64,000 nt of DNA from an uncultured Winogradskyella sp. GTDB lineage: Bacteria; Bacteroidota; Bacteroidia; Flavobacteriales; Flavobacteriaceae. Below are positions 24,254 through 34,622 of the stretch, piece by piece. Position 1 is the first letter of the stretch. Every line of letters starts with the position of its first letter. The translations under genes were made by a program, and so were the position numbers. The DNA lies in contig NZ_CALGNH010000014.1 in assembly GCF_937958655.1 (NCBI RefSeq), positions 27,268 through 91,267 on the forward strand, read 5' to 3'. A model generated the notes under the pieces. That model made no database searches. It saw only the letters and a program-made list of their open reading frames with translations, and was not told the origin of the DNA.

Positions 24254-25713
24254 GGATCCTAAAAGACATATTGTATAAGGTTACTATAAATGCTGTTGTT
24301 GGGAGTACAGGTATTTCGGTGAATAAAATTGAATTCGATTCAAGAAAAATTGAAATCAATGACGTTTTTGTGGCCATTTCAGGTACGTTAACAGACGGTC
24401 ATAAATTTATTGAAAAAGCGATTAAAGATGGCGCTAATACGGTGGTTTGTGAAACACTTCCAGAGAAGCTAATTGATGGTGTAACTTATATTGAAGTTGA
24501 AAATTCTAACCAAGCATTGGCCTACATGGCTGCTAATTTTTATGAGCATCCTTCAGAGAATTTAAAACTTGTTGGTGTTACAGGTACTAATGGAAAAACA
24601 ACCGTAACCAGCCTTTTATATCAGCTCTTTAAAAAAGCTGGTTACAAAGTCGGCTTGTTGTCTACTGTAAAAATAATGGTAGATAATACCACTTATAAAG
24701 CAACGCATACAACGCCAGATTCCTTAACTATTAATAAATATCTAGAGTTAATGAATGATGAGGGTGTGGAGTTTTGTTTTATGGAAGCAAGTTCGCATGG
24801 TATACATCAAAGCAGAACAGAGGGTTTAAAATTTACAGGAGGCATTTTTACGAATCTATCGCACGACCATTTAGATTATCACGAAACATTTGCGGAATAT
24901 AGAGATGTGAAGAAATCCTTTTTTGACGGCTTGCCAAAAGATGCGTTCGCTTTTTCTAATATGGACGATAAAAACGGCTTAGTGATGTTGCAAAATACCC
25001 TTGCTAAAAAATACACCTATGCCTTAAAAAACTACGCAGACTTCAGAGCTCAAATATTAGAAAATGAATTTAGCGGATTACTGTTAAAGTTGAATGAAAG
25101 TGAATTGTGGACACGCTTAATTGGAAGCTTTAACGCCTACAATGTATTGGCAATATACGGAGCAGCAGAACTTTTAGGTTTAGAAAAAGATGAAATATTA
25201 AGGTTGATTAGTGAGCTCGAAAACGTATCAGGACGCTTTCAATATTTCATTTCAGAAGAAAAGATTACAACTATAGTTGATTATGCGCACACGCCAGATG
25301 CGCTTAAGAATGTATTGGAGACCATAAATAGCATTCGCACTAAAAATGAGGAGCTGATTACAGTGGTTGGTTGCGGTGGCGATAGAGATAAAACCAAACG
25401 TCCCAAAATGGCGCACATAGCTTCTGCATTAAGCAATAAGGTCATTTTTACAAGCGATAACCCACGGAGTGAAAATCCCGAAACCATAATTGAGGACATG
25501 GAGAAAGGTGTGGAGCCTCAAAATTTTAAAAAGACCTTATCCATAACCAACAGACGTCAAGCTATTAAAACGGCATGTCAGATGGCAGAAGCAAAAGATA
25601 TTATTCTTATTGCTGGTAAAGGACACGAAACCTATCAGGAAATAAAAGGAGAACGTTTCGATTTTGATGATTATAGAATTGTACAAGATTTTTTAAAACA
25701 ATTACAAAAATAA
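24250..25713 (+). CDS. murE: UDP-MurNAc-tripeptide synthetase, meso-DAP-adding
   Basis: 487-residue Mur ligase adding the third stem-peptide residue in the cytosol using ATP. P-loop VTGTNGKTTVT near residue 110, ASSHGIHQ substrate motif and carbamylated-lysine region, and the specificity motif DNPR (403-406), which marks meso-diaminopimelate rather than lysine. The ATG overlaps the ftsI stop. Followed by a 167-bp gap holding repeat elements before mraY. Confidence 0.97.
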   Translation: MRILKDILYKVTINAVVGSTGISVNKIEFDSRKIEINDVFVAISGTLTDGHKFIEKAIKDGANTVVCETLPEKLIDGVTYIEVENSNQALAYMAANFYEHPSENLKLVGVTGTNGKTTVTSLLYQLFKKAGYKVGLLSTVKIMVDNTTYKATHTTPDSLTINKYLELMNDEGVEFCFMEASSHGIHQSRTEGLKFTGGIFTNLSHDHLDYHETFAEYRDVKKSFFDGLPKDAFAFSNMDDKNGLVMLQNTLAKKYTYALKNYADFRAQILENEFSGLLLKLNESELWTRLIGSFNAYNVLAIYGAAELLGLEKDEILRLISELENVSGRFQYFISEEKITTIVDYAHTPDALKNVLETINSIRTKNEELITVVGCGGDRDKTKRPKMAHIASALSNKVIFTSDNPRSENPETIIEDMEKGVEPQNFKKTLSITNRRQAIKTACQMAEAKDIILIAGKGHETYQEIKGERFDFDDYRIVQDFLKQLQK

Positions 25714-25772
25714 AGCGAAAATAAGTTTGAAGTGCGAAGTATCATTTCTGAAGAATTTTAATCATTGTGATT

Positions 25773-25802
25773 GTCCCCTTGAGGGGACTTTAGGGGTGTT
25801 TT
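25773..25802. repeat. Imperfect GC-richer palindromic intergenic element (murE-mraY)
   Basis: TCCCCTTGAGGGGACTTTAG followed by GGGTG: an inverted CCCCTNNAGGGG core with a flanking GGGG copy, resembling short interspersed elements common in flavobacterial genomes. It is similar in plan to the elements at 27123, 27244, 28603 and 31046. Confidence 0.6.
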
Positions 25803-25841
25803 GATATGTTAAGAGAAAAAAATAAAAACAATGAAAGCCAA

Positions 25842-25860
25842 AAATCGTAAATCGTAAATC
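25842..25860. repeat. Short heptamer repeat AAATCGT
   Basis: Two full copies and one partial copy of AAATCGT lie about 20 bases before the mraY start, with GTAAATCAA again just after. A second seven-base repeat in the window, besides the array at 7754-7893. Confidence 0.7.
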
Positions 25861-25880
25861 AACAATTGTAAATCAAATTA

Positions 25881-27122
25881 ATGTTATACTATCTTTTTGA
25901 ATATTTAGAACAACAGTTTCAGATTCCTGGAGCTTCACTCTTTGGGTTTTTAACCTTTAGAGCTGCTGTGGCTATAATTTTATCCTTGTTAATTTCTACG
26001 ATTTATGGTAAACGTATCATCCGTTTTTTACAGAAAAAACAAGTAGGTGAAACGATAAGAGATTTAGGGTTAGAAGGGCAAGTTGAAAAAGCAGGTACGC
26101 CAACTATGGGAGGTATTATTATCATATTGGCTACACTTATTCCGGTATTACTACTTGCAAAACTCGAAAATATTTACATCATTCTACTTATAGTAACAAC
26201 CTTATGGATGGGTGGTATTGGGTTTTTAGATGATTACATTAAGAAGTTTAAAAATGACAAAGAGGGCTTAAAAGGCAAGTTTAAAGTACTTGGCCAGGTA
26301 GGTTTGGGTATTATCGTTGGTGCAACGCTTTATTTTCATGATGATGTTACCATAAAAGAGAAGTTGCCTATAGCGCAGCAAAAAGTATTGCTGGCAGAAA
26401 ACCCAGATATACCAGCAGCTAAATTATTTGAGCCAGAAGAAAAATCAACCAAAACTACAATTCCGTTTGTAAAAGGAAATGAGTTTGATTATTCGAGTTT
26501 AATAACATGGATAAATCCAAAATTTGAGAAATATGCTTGGATTATTTTCATTTTAGTTACCATAATTATAGTTACAGCAGTTTCTAACGGAGCCAATCTT
26601 ACAGATGGTATAGACGGTTTGGCAGCAGGTACGTCTGCCATAGTGGTACTGACTTTAGGAATTTTTGCGTGGGTTTCTGGTAATATTATTTTTTCAGAAT
26701 ATCTCAACATTATGTATATCCCAATGGTTGAGGAAATTACCATATATATTGCTGCATTTGTGGGTGCATTAGTCGGTTTCTTATGGTATAACGCTTACCC
26801 AGCACAAGTATTTATGGGTGATACAGGGAGTTTAACTATTGGTGGAATTATAGCGGTAATTGCCATTGCAGTTAGAAAAGAGTGGTTAATACCATTGCTG
26901 TGCGGCATCTTTTTAGCAGAAAATCTTTCGGTAATGCTTCAGGTGAGTTATTTCAAGTACACCCGAAAAAAATATGGTGAGGGCCGTCGAATTTTTAAAA
27001 TGTCGCCCCTGCATCATCACTATCAAAAATCAGGATATCACGAAAGTAAAATTGTAACACGATTTTGGATTGTGGGCATTCTATTGGCGATTATTTCGAT
27101 AGTAACCTTGAAAATAAGATAG
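25881..27122 (+). CDS. mraY: Phospho-MurNAc-pentapeptide translocase
   Basis: 413-residue integral membrane enzyme moving phospho-MurNAc-pentapeptide from UDP to undecaprenyl phosphate, forming lipid I. Motifs: [19 protein letters not shown] with catalytic acidic residues, [17 protein letters not shown] and the C-terminal MSPLHHHYQ loop. A loop of about 60 polar residues after the fourth helix (residues 158-205) is longer than in E. coli MraY, as usual for Bacteroidota. Confidence 0.97.
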   Translation: MLYYLFEYLEQQFQIPGASLFGFLTFRAAVAIILSLLISTIYGKRIIRFLQKKQVGETIRDLGLEGQVEKAGTPTMGGIIIILATLIPVLLLAKLENIYIILLIVTTLWMGGIGFLDDYIKKFKNDKEGLKGKFKVLGQVGLGIIVGATLYFHDDVTIKEKLPIAQQKVLLAENPDIPAAKLFEPEEKSTKTTIPFVKGNEFDYSSLITWINPKFEKYAWIIFILVTIIIVTAVSNGANLTDGIDGLAAGTSAIVVLTLGIFAWVSGNIIFSEYLNIMYIPMVEEITIYIAAFVGALVGFLWYNAYPAQVFMGDTGSLTIGGIIAVIAIAVRKEWLIPLLCGIFLAENLSVMLQVSYFKYTRKKYGEGRRIFKMSPLHHHYQKSGYHESKIVTRFWIVGILLAIISIVTLKIR

Positions 27123-27157
27123 AAAGCCCATCCTAGCCTTCCCAGAGGGAAGGAATT
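27123..27157. repeat. dcw repeat element, copy 1 (direct)
   Basis: AAAGCCCATCCTAGCCTTCC then CAGAGGGAAGGAATT: a CCTTCCC/GGGAAGG hairpin preceded by AAGCCC. Direct copy, non-coding, right after the mraY stop. Same family as 28603-28638, and inverted at 27244-27283 and 31046-31085. Confidence 0.8.
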
Positions 27158-27208
27158 AATAGAGGTGTAAAAAAAGACAGGCAATAATGTAGGTAAGTAC
27201 TAAGCAAG

Positions 27209-28603
27209 ATGAAAAATGAAAAAAGTCAGCAAAAAATAAAGAAGTTCTTTCCTTTTGGGGAAGGATTTAGGAAGGGGCTTTTAGTGATACTTGGAGGAGG
27301 AGAAAGTGGAGTCGGTACTGCACTTTTAGCAAAGGCAAAAGGATACGACGTTTTTGTTTCTGATAAAGGAAAAATCAAAGAAAAGTACCGAAACGTTCTT
27401 TTAAATAATGAGATTGAATTTGAAGATGAGAAGCATACAGAATCACAAATTCTAAATGCAGACATTGTCATGAAAAGTCCTGGAATTCCAGATAAAGTCG
27501 CTTTGGTAAAACAAATTCGTGATGCTGGTATAAAAGTAGTTTCGGAGATTGAATTTGCGTCAAACTACACAGAGGCAAATTTGGTTGCAATTACAGGGAG
27601 TAACGGTAAAACAACTACAGCAACTTTAACACATCATTTGCTTAAGCAACAATTAAATGTTGGATTAGCAGGAAATATTGGTGACAGTTTTGCAAAGCAA
27701 ATTCTTGAAAAAAATCATAAAAACTATGTTCTCGAAGTAAGTAGTTTTCAATTGGATGACATTCATGATTTTAAACCAAAAGTTGCTGTTTTAACTAATA
27801 TCACACCAGATCATTTAGATAGGTATGATTACAAGTTTGAGAACTATATCGCTTCAAAATTTAGAATTGTAGAGAACCAAACAAAGGCAGATTATTTTAT
27901 CTATGATGCCGATGATGAGGTGATTGCAGAGTGGATTCAGAATAATAAAGTTCAATCTAAAAAACTGCCTTTTTCATTAACTAAGATTATTGAACAAGGT
28001 GCATACTATAAAGACAATAAGATAATAATAACAATTGATAATAATCAAATCATTATGCCAACAGAAAACATAACATTAGAAGGTAAACATAACATTAAAA
28101 ATGCAATGGCAGCCTCTACTGTGTCGCATTTACTCAAAATAAGAAAGCAGACCATACGAGAGAGTTTGGAAAACTTTCAAGGGGTTGAGCATCGTTTGGA
28201 GCATGTGTTAAAGATTAATAAAGTACAGTATATCAATGACTCTAAGGCTACCAATGTTAATGCAACATATTTTGCTTTAGAGAGTATGGATGCGCCAACG
28301 GTTTGGATTGTTGGTGGTGTAGATAAAGGTAATGATTATAAAGAATTATTTCCGTTTGTAAACGAAAAAGTTAAGGCGATTATCTGCTTAGGTGTAGACA
28401 ATGAAAAGTTATTTAATGCCTTTGGTAATATGGTTGATGTTATTATAGAAACACAGTACATGAGCGAAGCTGTAAAGATTGCTTATAAAGTGGCTAATGC
28501 AGGAGATAATGTACTGCTATCACCAGCATGTGCAAGTTTCGATTTGTTTGAAAATTATGAAGATAGAGGACGTCAGTTTAAAAATGCAATACGTAATTTA
28601 TAA
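27209..28603 (+). CDS. murD: UDP-MurNAc-L-alanine:D-glutamate ligase
   Basis: 464-residue Mur ligase adding D-Glu to UDP-MurNAc-L-Ala. The Rossmann strand LLVILGGGESGVG, GSNGKTTT P-loop near residue 130 and NDSKATNVNAT are typical. The first 25 residues (MKNEKSQQKIKKFFPFGEGF and onward to RKG) have no counterpart in MurD; residues 13-25 are encoded by an inverted copy of the dcw repeat element. The only alternative start, GTG 27284, would cut into the first beta strand, so the repeat is probably translated. Confidence 0.95.
   Translation: MKNEKSQQKIKKFFPFGEGFRKGLLVILGGGESGVGTALLAKAKGYDVFVSDKGKIKEKYRNVLLNNEIEFEDEKHTESQILNADIVMKSPGIPDKVALVKQIRDAGIKVVSEIEFASNYTEANLVAITGSNGKTTTATLTHHLLKQQLNVGLAGNIGDSFAKQILEKNHKNYVLEVSSFQLDDIHDFKPKVAVLTNITPDHLDRYDYKFENYIASKFRIVENQTKADYFIYDADDEVIAEWIQNNKVQSKKLPFSLTKIIEQGAYYKDNKIIITIDNNQIIMPTENITLEGKHNIKNAMAASTVSHLLKIRKQTIRESLENFQGVEHRLEHVLKINKVQYINDSKATNVNATYFALESMDAPTVWIVGGVDKGNDYKELFPFVNEKVKAIICLGVDNEKLFNAFGNMVDVIIETQYMSEAVKIAYKVANAGDNVLLSPACASFDLFENYEDRGRQFKNAIRNL
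27244..27283. repeat. dcw repeat element, copy 2 (inverted, inside murD)
   Basis: On the minus strand it reads AAAAGCCCCTTCCTAAATCC then TTCCCCAAAAGGAAAG, matching the family AAGCCC-(C/A)T-CCTAA-CTTCCC-AAGGGAAG. On the plus strand it encodes FFPFGEGFRKGLL at the MurD N-terminus. Confidence 0.8.
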
Positions 28604-28638
28604 AAAAGCCCATCTTAATCTTCCCAAAGGGAAGAAAC
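28603..28638. repeat. dcw repeat element, copy 3 (direct)
   Basis: AAAAAGCCCATCTTAATCTT then CCCAAAGGGAAGAAA, starting at the murD stop. Direct orientation, non-coding, same family as 27123-27157. Confidence 0.8.
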
Positions 28639-28680
28639 GGTTGTGGCAAAACAAAAAATTAATTAATACTCAACAAATTT

Positions 28681-28720
28681 TTCCCTCTAGGGAAATGCCT
28701 GAAAGGCAAAGGGGTCTGTT
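28681..28720. repeat. Related degenerate element before ftsW
   Basis: Two small adjoining inverted repeats, TTCCCTCTAGGGAA and GCCTGAAAGGC, followed by AAAGGGGTCTG, abut the ftsW start codon. Probably the end of a composite element with copy 3; the relation is weaker than among the other copies. Confidence 0.5.
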
Positions 28721-29920
28721 ATGAATAACATATTTTCACAAATAAAAGGAGATAGAGCCATTTGGGCAATAGTAACGCTATTGGCTATTTTCTCGTTTTT
28801 ACCTGTATATAGTGCAGCTAGTAATCTAGCCAATTATGGAGACGGTGGTAATACCTTTTCCTTTTTTGTAAAACATTTTATGCATTTATCTTTAGGATTT
28901 GCCATAATGTTTGCGGTACACAAGATTCCTTATAAATATTTTAAGGGACTTTCTATGATACTTATTCCGGTGGTTTTAGTGTTGTTGTTAATCACCATTT
29001 TACAAGGCTCAACAAATTCAGCAGGTACTAATACTAGCCGTTGGATAAATATTCCTGTGGTAAATATGTCTTTTCAAACATCTACCTTGGCTGCTGTAGT
29101 TTTAATGGTGTATGTGGCGCGTTATTTATCTAAGATAAGAGAAAAAACAATGGCGTTTAAAGACACAATTTTACCATTGTGGTTACCCGTATTTTTTGTG
29201 CTTGTTTTAATACTGCCAGCCAATTTTTCTACAACAGCAATTCTATTTACAATGGTGATGATGTTGACCTTTATTGGTGGTTATCCAATAAAATATTTAT
29301 TGGTAATTATAGGCACAGGAGTCCTCTCGTTGGTGCTTTTTGTTTTGGTAGCAAAAGCGTTTCCTGAGGCTATGCCAAACCGTGTAGATACATGGATGAG
29401 TAGAGTAGAAAATTTTTCGGATAAAGCAGATACTGAAGAAGATTACCAAATACAGCGGTCTAAAACTGCAATTGCTTCGGGTGGAATTTTTGGTTTAGGA
29501 CCAGGTAAAAGTCCAACAAAATATTTATTACCACAGTCGTCATCAGATTTTATTTTTGCTATTATTATTGAAGAATATGGATTAGTTGGTGGCCTATTTT
29601 TATTGGTGTTATACTCATGGTTGTTGTTTAGAATAGTCATAGTTTCTCAAAAGTCAGATACAATTTTCGGAAAACTTTTAGTCTTAGGTGTTGGTTTGCC
29701 CATCGTGTTTCAAGCATTAATAAATATGGCTGTTGCTGTAGAATTGTTTCCTGTTACAGGTCAAACGCTTCCCTTAATTAGCAGTGGAGGGACTTCTATT
29801 TGGATGACCTGCTTAGCGATTGGTATTATTTTGAGCGTAAGTGCAAAGCGTCAAGAAATTAAGGAAAATGAAATTTTTGAAGGTGATAATCCTTTAGACA
29901 TATTAAGCGAAACGATTTAA
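28721..29920 (+). CDS. ftsW: SEDS peptidoglycan glycosyltransferase FtsW
   Basis: 399-residue SEDS-family polymerase of lipid II at the septum, working with FtsI. About ten helices; conserved elements include the RW-x-NIP segment ([14 protein letters not shown]), [12 protein letters not shown] and [18 protein letters not shown], and [13 protein letters not shown] near the C-terminus, all standard. The ATG at 28721 sits directly after a repeat element. It overlaps the murG start by one base. Confidence 0.96.
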   Translation: MNNIFSQIKGDRAIWAIVTLLAIFSFLPVYSAASNLANYGDGGNTFSFFVKHFMHLSLGFAIMFAVHKIPYKYFKGLSMILIPVVLVLLLITILQGSTNSAGTNTSRWINIPVVNMSFQTSTLAAVVLMVYVARYLSKIREKTMAFKDTILPLWLPVFFVLVLILPANFSTTAILFTMVMMLTFIGGYPIKYLLVIIGTGVLSLVLFVLVAKAFPEAMPNRVDTWMSRVENFSDKADTEEDYQIQRSKTAIASGGIFGLGPGKSPTKYLLPQSSSDFIFAIIIEEYGLVGGLFLLVLYSWLLFRIVIVSQKSDTIFGKLLVLGVGLPIVFQALINMAVAVELFPVTGQTLPLISSGGTSIWMTCLAIGIILSVSAKRQEIKENEIFEGDNPLDILSETI

Positions 29921-31014
29921 TGAGTAACTATAAATTCATATTATCAGGTGGAGGTACAGGAGGTCATATTTATCCTGCCATTGCCATTGCAGACGAATTA
30001 AAGACGCGCTATCCTAATGCAGAGTTTTTATTTGTTGGTGCTTCGGACCGCATGGAAATGGATAAAGTACCGCAAGCAGGTTATAAAATTGAAGGCTTAT
30101 GGATTTCTGGAATACAGAGAAAACTAACGCTAAAAAATTTAATGTTTCCATTTAAATTAATGACGAGTTTATTGCGGTCGCGAAAAATTATAAAAGATTT
30201 TAAGCCAGATGCTGTAGTTGGTACAGGAGGTTTTGCTAGTGGCCCGTTATTGCAAGTAGCAACATCAAAAAAGATTCCTAGTTTAATACAAGAACAAAAT
30301 TCATATCCAGGAATTACTAATAAATTATTGGCTAAAAAAGTGAATACAATTTGTGTGGCTTACGAAGGTTTAGAAAAGTTTTTTCCAAAGCATAAATTAA
30401 AACTTACAGGTAATCCTATTAGAAAAGATTTACTCAAAATAAAAGGAAAGCAAAAAGAGGGCAAAGCTACTTTTAATCTTAAACACAATATACCAACACT
30501 TTTGGTTTTGGGAGGGAGTCTAGGCGCGAGACGAGTCAATCAACTTATCGAGGCTAATCTTGCTTTTTTTAAAGCGCAGAACGTAGAGTTGGTTTGGCAA
30601 TGTGGTAAATTGTATTACGATGCATACAAACAACATAATGAATTAGACCACGTGCAAGTTCATGCGTTTTTAAACACTATGGACATGGCCTATGCTGCTG
30701 CAGATATAATAATCTCAAGGGCAGGTGCAATATCGGTTTCTGAGTTATGTATTGTTGGTAAGCCAACGATTTTTATACCGTCGCCGAATGTTGCAGAAGA
30801 CCACCAAACAAAGAATGCTAAAGCCGTAGCAGATAAAAATGCAGCAGTTTTAATACGAGAAAAAGATTTAGATGCTGAGTTTCAAAATGAATTTGCAGCA
30901 TTGATTTCAAAACAAGAAAAACGAAAAGAACTAAGTAATAATATTGAAGCTTTAGCTTTAGTGAATGCTACAAATGCTATTGTAGATGAAGTAGAAAAGC
31001 TTATCAATAAATGA
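29920..31014 (+). CDS. murG: UDP-GlcNAc:lipid I GlcNAc transferase
   Basis: 364-residue GT28 enzyme at the inner face of the inner membrane making lipid [17 protein letters not shown] near residue 11, [29 protein letters not shown] and [11 protein letters not shown] are characteristic. It overlaps murC by four bases (ATGA), implying translational coupling. Confidence 0.97.
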   Translation: MSNYKFILSGGGTGGHIYPAIAIADELKTRYPNAEFLFVGASDRMEMDKVPQAGYKIEGLWISGIQRKLTLKNLMFPFKLMTSLLRSRKIIKDFKPDAVVGTGGFASGPLLQVATSKKIPSLIQEQNSYPGITNKLLAKKVNTICVAYEGLEKFFPKHKLKLTGNPIRKDLLKIKGKQKEGKATFNLKHNIPTLLVLGGSLGARRVNQLIEANLAFFKAQNVELVWQCGKLYYDAYKQHNELDHVQVHAFLNTMDMAYAAADIIISRAGAISVSELCIVGKPTIFIPSPNVAEDHQTKNAKAVADKNAAVLIREKDLDAEFQNEFAALISKQEKRKELSNNIEALALVNATNAIVDEVEKLINK

Positions 31015-32417
31015 GTGCAAGCAATAAAAATACACGTTCTAGTGAGAAAGCCTTTTCTTCTGGGAAGGGTTTAGAATGGGCTTCTAATGTCTATTTTATA
31101 GGTGTTGGAGGCATAGGTATGAGTGCTTTGGCGCGTTATTTTGTGGCTAAAGGAAAGCAGGTTGCAGGTTATGATAAAACAGCAACCGACATCACAAAAG
31201 GATTAGAAGCCTTGGGAGTAGATATCTGCTTTAATGATACTGTCAATGAAATAGGTTCGCAGTACTTAAATAAAGATGAAACTTTAGTGGTTTACACGCC
31301 AGCAATTCCTAATTCACATTCTCAATTAAATTATTTTAAGACCAATGGTTTTAGGGTGTTAAAGCGTTCTGAGGTTTTAGGCGATATTACTAAACAAACA
31401 AAATGCTTAGCTGTAGCAGGGACGCATGGCAAAACAACAACGACAAGTATACTTGGGCATTTGCTTAATGCATGTGATGTGCCAGTTACGGCTTTTTTAG
31501 GCGGTATTAGTGAAAACTATAATTCTAATTTAATATTAAATGGCACTGATGTTACGGTTGTAGAAGCCGATGAATTTTACCGTTCGTTTTTAACCTTATC
31601 GCCAGATATGGCGTGCATTACATCCATGGATGCCGACCACTTAGATATTTATGGTAACGTTTTAGAATTAGAGAAGTCTTTTAAGGATTTTTCAGAATGT
31701 ATAAAACCTAATGGGAAGTTATTCGTTAAAAATGGTTTACCGTTAGAAGGTATTACTTATGGAGTTGAAGACGATTCAGACTATAGTGCAAAACATGTAA
31801 AAATAAATAACGGAAGTTATGTGTTTGATGTGCAAACACCTAACGGACTATATAAAGATTTTCAATTTAACCTACCTGGTAGACATAATTTGTCGAATGC
31901 AATAATCGCCTTGGCGATGGCTGTTAATTTTGGATGCCCTCACAACCAGCTCGCCAAGGGTTTAGCATCTTACAAAGGGGTTAAACGCAGATTTACTTAC
32001 CAGATTAAAACAGACGATTTTGTGTTTGTAGATGACTACGCTCATCATCCTGAGGAAATTAATGCCGTACACCAAGCAGTTAGAGAAATGTATCCAGAAA
32101 AAAAGGTGTTGGTGATTTTTCAGCCACATCTCTATACGAGAACGCGAGATTTTGTTGATGGCTTTGCAGAAAATCTTTCAAAATTTGATGAACTTTTGTT
32201 GTTAGATATTTATCCGGCAAGAGAGTTGCCGATAGCTGGAGTAACTTCAAAATGGTTATTAGAAAAAATTAATAATCCAAACAAAAAGTTGATAACTAAG
32301 TCACAGTTAATAGATAGTATAAAAACATCCGATGCACAAGTTGTTTTAACCATTGGTGCTGGTGATATTGGTGCAGAAGTAAAACATATAAAAGAGGCAT
32401 TTAGTGTTGCGAATTAA
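31011..32417 (+). CDS. murC: UDP-MurNAc:L-alanine ligase
   Basis: 468-residue Mur ligase adding L-Ala, the first stem-peptide residue. Rossmann motif [19 protein letters not shown]-loop AGTHGKTTT near residue 135, and [10 protein letters not shown]. The 25-residue N-terminal extension includes [14 protein letters not shown], encoded by an inverted dcw repeat element. No ATG, GTG or TTG occurs in frame between the element and the Rossmann strand, and the ATG overlaps the murG stop, so the element must be translated here. Confidence 0.96.
   Translation: MSASNKNTRSSEKAFSSGKGLEWASNVYFIGVGGIGMSALARYFVAKGKQVAGYDKTATDITKGLEALGVDICFNDTVNEIGSQYLNKDETLVVYTPAIPNSHSQLNYFKTNGFRVLKRSEVLGDITKQTKCLAVAGTHGKTTTTSILGHLLNACDVPVTAFLGGISENYNSNLILNGTDVTVVEADEFYRSFLTLSPDMACITSMDADHLDIYGNVLELEKSFKDFSECIKPNGKLFVKNGLPLEGITYGVEDDSDYSAKHVKINNGSYVFDVQTPNGLYKDFQFNLPGRHNLSNAIIALAMAVNFGCPHNQLAKGLASYKGVKRRFTYQIKTDDFVFVDDYAHHPEEINAVHQAVREMYPEKKVLVIFQPHLYTRTRDFVDGFAENLSKFDELLLLDIYPARELPIAGVTSKWLLEKINNPNKKLITKSQLIDSIKTSDAQVVLTIGAGDIGAEVKHIKEAFSVAN
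31046..31085. repeat. dcw repeat element, copy 4 (inverted, inside murC)
   Basis: On the minus strand it reads AGAAGCCCATTCTAAACCCT then TCCCAGAAGAAAAGG, aligning with the other copies. It encodes [13 protein letters not shown] in the same relative reading frame as the murD copy encodes FFPFGEGFRKGLL. Confidence 0.75.
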
Positions 32418-33126
32418 TTATAACTATATAAAAATCATTGGTTTATTGCTTTTGGTGAGTTTCTTGTTTGCGTTTTCGAGGTATAGAAATGCTAAAAGAA
32501 AAGTCCCAAAACCAAGCATAGAATTCTTGGGTGAAAACAAATTATTTATCACTGAGGCAACTGTTAGTAAATTGTTAATACAAAATCAGCAGCCGGTTGC
32601 GGGACAGCCTAAAGAAATTATAGATTTGAATGAGTTAGAAACTGCCCTAAGTTCTAACCCAATGATAAAGAAAGCAGAAGTGTTTATGTCAGTAAACGGT
32701 GAGCTTTCCGCAGAAATTGAACAAAAACGACCTATTGCAAGAGTAAGCACAAATGCATCATATTACATAGATGATGAGGGTTTATACATGCCTTTGTCAT
32801 CTAACTATACTGCTAGAGTGCCACTAGTTACTGGTGCTGTTAAGAAAAATGATTTAGAAACGGTGTTTGCGTTTGCAAAGATGGTAGATGAAGATGATTT
32901 TTTAAAAAAGCACGTCATTGAGATTCGTCAAAACAACGATAAGACCATTGATTTTAAAATTAGAAAAAGCAGTTTTACAGTGCATTTAGGGAGTTTAAAA
33001 ATGCTCAAAAAAAAGATAAATAATTTAAAAGCTTTTTATCAAAAGGCAACGAAAGATAAGATATTGAATAATTATAAACTTGTAAATCTAAAATTTGATA
33101 AGCAAGTTATTTGCACCAAAAAATAA
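32404..33126 (+). CDS. ftsQ: FtsQ-like cell-division protein
   Basis: 240-residue bitopic divisome protein. A short cytoplasmic N-terminus, one helix (IIGLLLLVSFLFAFS), then a periplasmic region with a short POTRA-like part and the FtsQ domain (EQKRPIARVSTNASYYIDDEG). Start is GTG 32404, inside the murC 3' end (14-base overlap). It would link FtsL/B to FtsW-FtsI regulation. Confidence 0.9.
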   Translation: MLRINYNYIKIIGLLLLVSFLFAFSRYRNAKRKVPKPSIEFLGENKLFITEATVSKLLIQNQQPVAGQPKEIIDLNELETALSSNPMIKKAEVFMSVNGELSAEIEQKRPIARVSTNASYYIDDEGLYMPLSSNYTARVPLVTGAVKKNDLETVFAFAKMVDEDDFLKKHVIEIRQNNDKTIDFKIRKSSFTVHLGSLKMLKKKINNLKAFYQKATKDKILNNYKLVNLKFDKQVICTKK

Positions 33127-33129
33127 ACT

Positions 33130-34464
33130 ATGGACAAGCACAATATTTCGGTAGGTTTAGATATAGGAACCACAAAAATTGTGGCCATGATTGGTCGCAA
33201 AAATGACTATGGAAAATTAGAAATTCTCGGTGTAGGCAAGTCTAAAAGTATGGGAGTGCATCGTGGAGTTGTAAATAATATTACACAGACCATACAATCC
33301 ATTCAGCAAGCGGTTCAGGAAGCAGAAGCTGCAGCTTCTGAAAAGATTAAAGATGTTACAGTTGGTATTGCAGGTCAACATATTCGCAGCTTACAGCATA
33401 GTGATTATATTACCAGACCAAATTCAGAATTGGTTATTGACGAGACTGATATAGACCGTTTAATTAACCAAGTACATAAATTAGTGATGCTTCCTGGTGA
33501 AGAGATTATTCACGTTTTACCTCAAGAATTTAAAGTAGATGGCCAAGCCGAAATCAAAGAGCCTATAGGCATGTATGGTGGAAGATTAGAAGCTAATTTT
33601 CATGTAGTCGTTGGGCAAGTCTCTTCTATAAGAAATATTGGACGTTGTGTTAAGAGCGCAGGTTTGGAGTTAGAAGGCATTACGCTAGAGCCTTTAGCAT
33701 CTGCAAATGCTGTGTTAAGCCAAGAGGAAAAAGAAGCTGGTGTAGCCTTAATAGATATAGGTGGTGGAACTACAGATTTAGCCGTATTTAAAGATGGTAT
33801 TATTCGCCATACTGCAGTTATACCTTTTGGCGGCAATGTCATTACAGAAGACATAAAAGAAGGTTGTTCAATAATTGAAAAACAAGCTGAACTTTTAAAA
33901 ATGAAGTTTGGTTCTGCATGGCCAGGTGAAAATAAGGATAACGAAATTGTTTCTATTCCGGGTTTAAGAGGAAGAGAACCAAAAGAAATTACATTAAAGA
34001 ACTTGTCTAAAATCATTCATGCAAGAGTTGTAGAAATTATTGAGCAAGTCTATGTAGAGATAAAAAACTATGGACACGAAGAACAAAAGAAAAAACTAAT
34101 TGCTGGTATTGTTTTAACTGGAGGTGGAAGTCAATTAAAACACCTCAAGCAGTTAGTTGAATATATAACAGGTATGGATACCAGAATTGGGTATCCTAAT
34201 GAACATTTGGCTGGTGATAGCGACGAAGATATTGCAAGTCCATTATTTGCAACTGCTGTTGGTTTGGTGATGGATGGCTTAAAGCGTCAAGACCGTAAAA
34301 AGGCTGAGGAAGATGAAGAAGCGGTACAAACTTTGGCAGGTGTAGAGCAAAATATTACTGAGGCACAGCAAGAGGTTGTTGTTGAGCCACCTGTAAAAGA
34401 ACGTCGTTCATTTTTAGACAAATTAACCGAGCGTGTAAAAGAGTTTTTAGATAACGCAGAATAG
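33130..34464 (+). CDS. ftsA: Actin-like division protein FtsA
   Basis: 444-residue actin-fold ATPase that tethers FtsZ to the membrane. Phosphate-1 VGLDIGTTKIVAMIG, the 1C/SHS2 domain, phosphate-2 LIDIGGGTTDLAVF and adenosine GGGSQLK motifs are present. The C-terminus ends in an amphipathic helix (FLDKLTERVKEFLDN) suitable for membrane binding. A linker of about 45 acidic residues precedes it. Follows ftsQ by three bases. Confidence 0.97.
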   Translation: MDKHNISVGLDIGTTKIVAMIGRKNDYGKLEILGVGKSKSMGVHRGVVNNITQTIQSIQQAVQEAEAAASEKIKDVTVGIAGQHIRSLQHSDYITRPNSELVIDETDIDRLINQVHKLVMLPGEEIIHVLPQEFKVDGQAEIKEPIGMYGGRLEANFHVVVGQVSSIRNIGRCVKSAGLELEGITLEPLASANAVLSQEEKEAGVALIDIGGGTTDLAVFKDGIIRHTAVIPFGGNVITEDIKEGCSIIEKQAELLKMKFGSAWPGENKDNEIVSIPGLRGREPKEITLKNLSKIIHARVVEIIEQVYVEIKNYGHEEQKKKLIAGIVLTGGGSQLKHLKQLVEYITGMDTRIGYPNEHLAGDSDEDIASPLFATAVGLVMDGLKRQDRKKAEEDEEAVQTLAGVEQNITEAQQEVVVEPPVKERRSFLDKLTERVKEFLDNAE

Positions 34465-34480
34465 GGCTAAGTGTAAAGAA

Positions 34481-34533
34481 ATTGTCCGGTGGACAATTTT
34501 AACGAAGAGCCAGCGCTGAGGCGAGTGCAATTG
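34481..34533. repeat. Intergenic repeat between ftsA and ftsZ
   Basis: ATTGTCC-GGT-GGACAAT hairpin followed by TTTAACGAAGAGCCAGCG and CTGAGGCGAGTGCAATTG, ending in a second TTG that echoes the left edge. It resembles a short interspersed element seen in flavobacterial genomes; recognised by form only. Confidence 0.5.
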
Positions 34534-34543
34534 AAAAATAAAG

Positions 34544-34568
34544 CATGATGACTTAAATAATCATCATG
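34544..34568. promoter_or_regulatory. 8-bp perfect hairpin upstream of ftsZ
   Basis: CATGATGA, nine-base loop, TCATCATG, 55 bases before the ftsZ start and without a T-tract, so it is more likely a leader structure or operator than a terminator. May adjust ftsZ expression relative to ftsA. Confidence 0.4.
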
Positions 34569-34622
34569 TATTAAAAATAAAGTAAAGTTTAAAATATATA
34601 AAATCCCATAATCTCAAAAAAT

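Noticed and set aside
28479..28724. 81-residue frame bridging murD and ftsW
   Set aside because: Overlaps the murD end out of frame and runs through repeat elements; no family or start signal.
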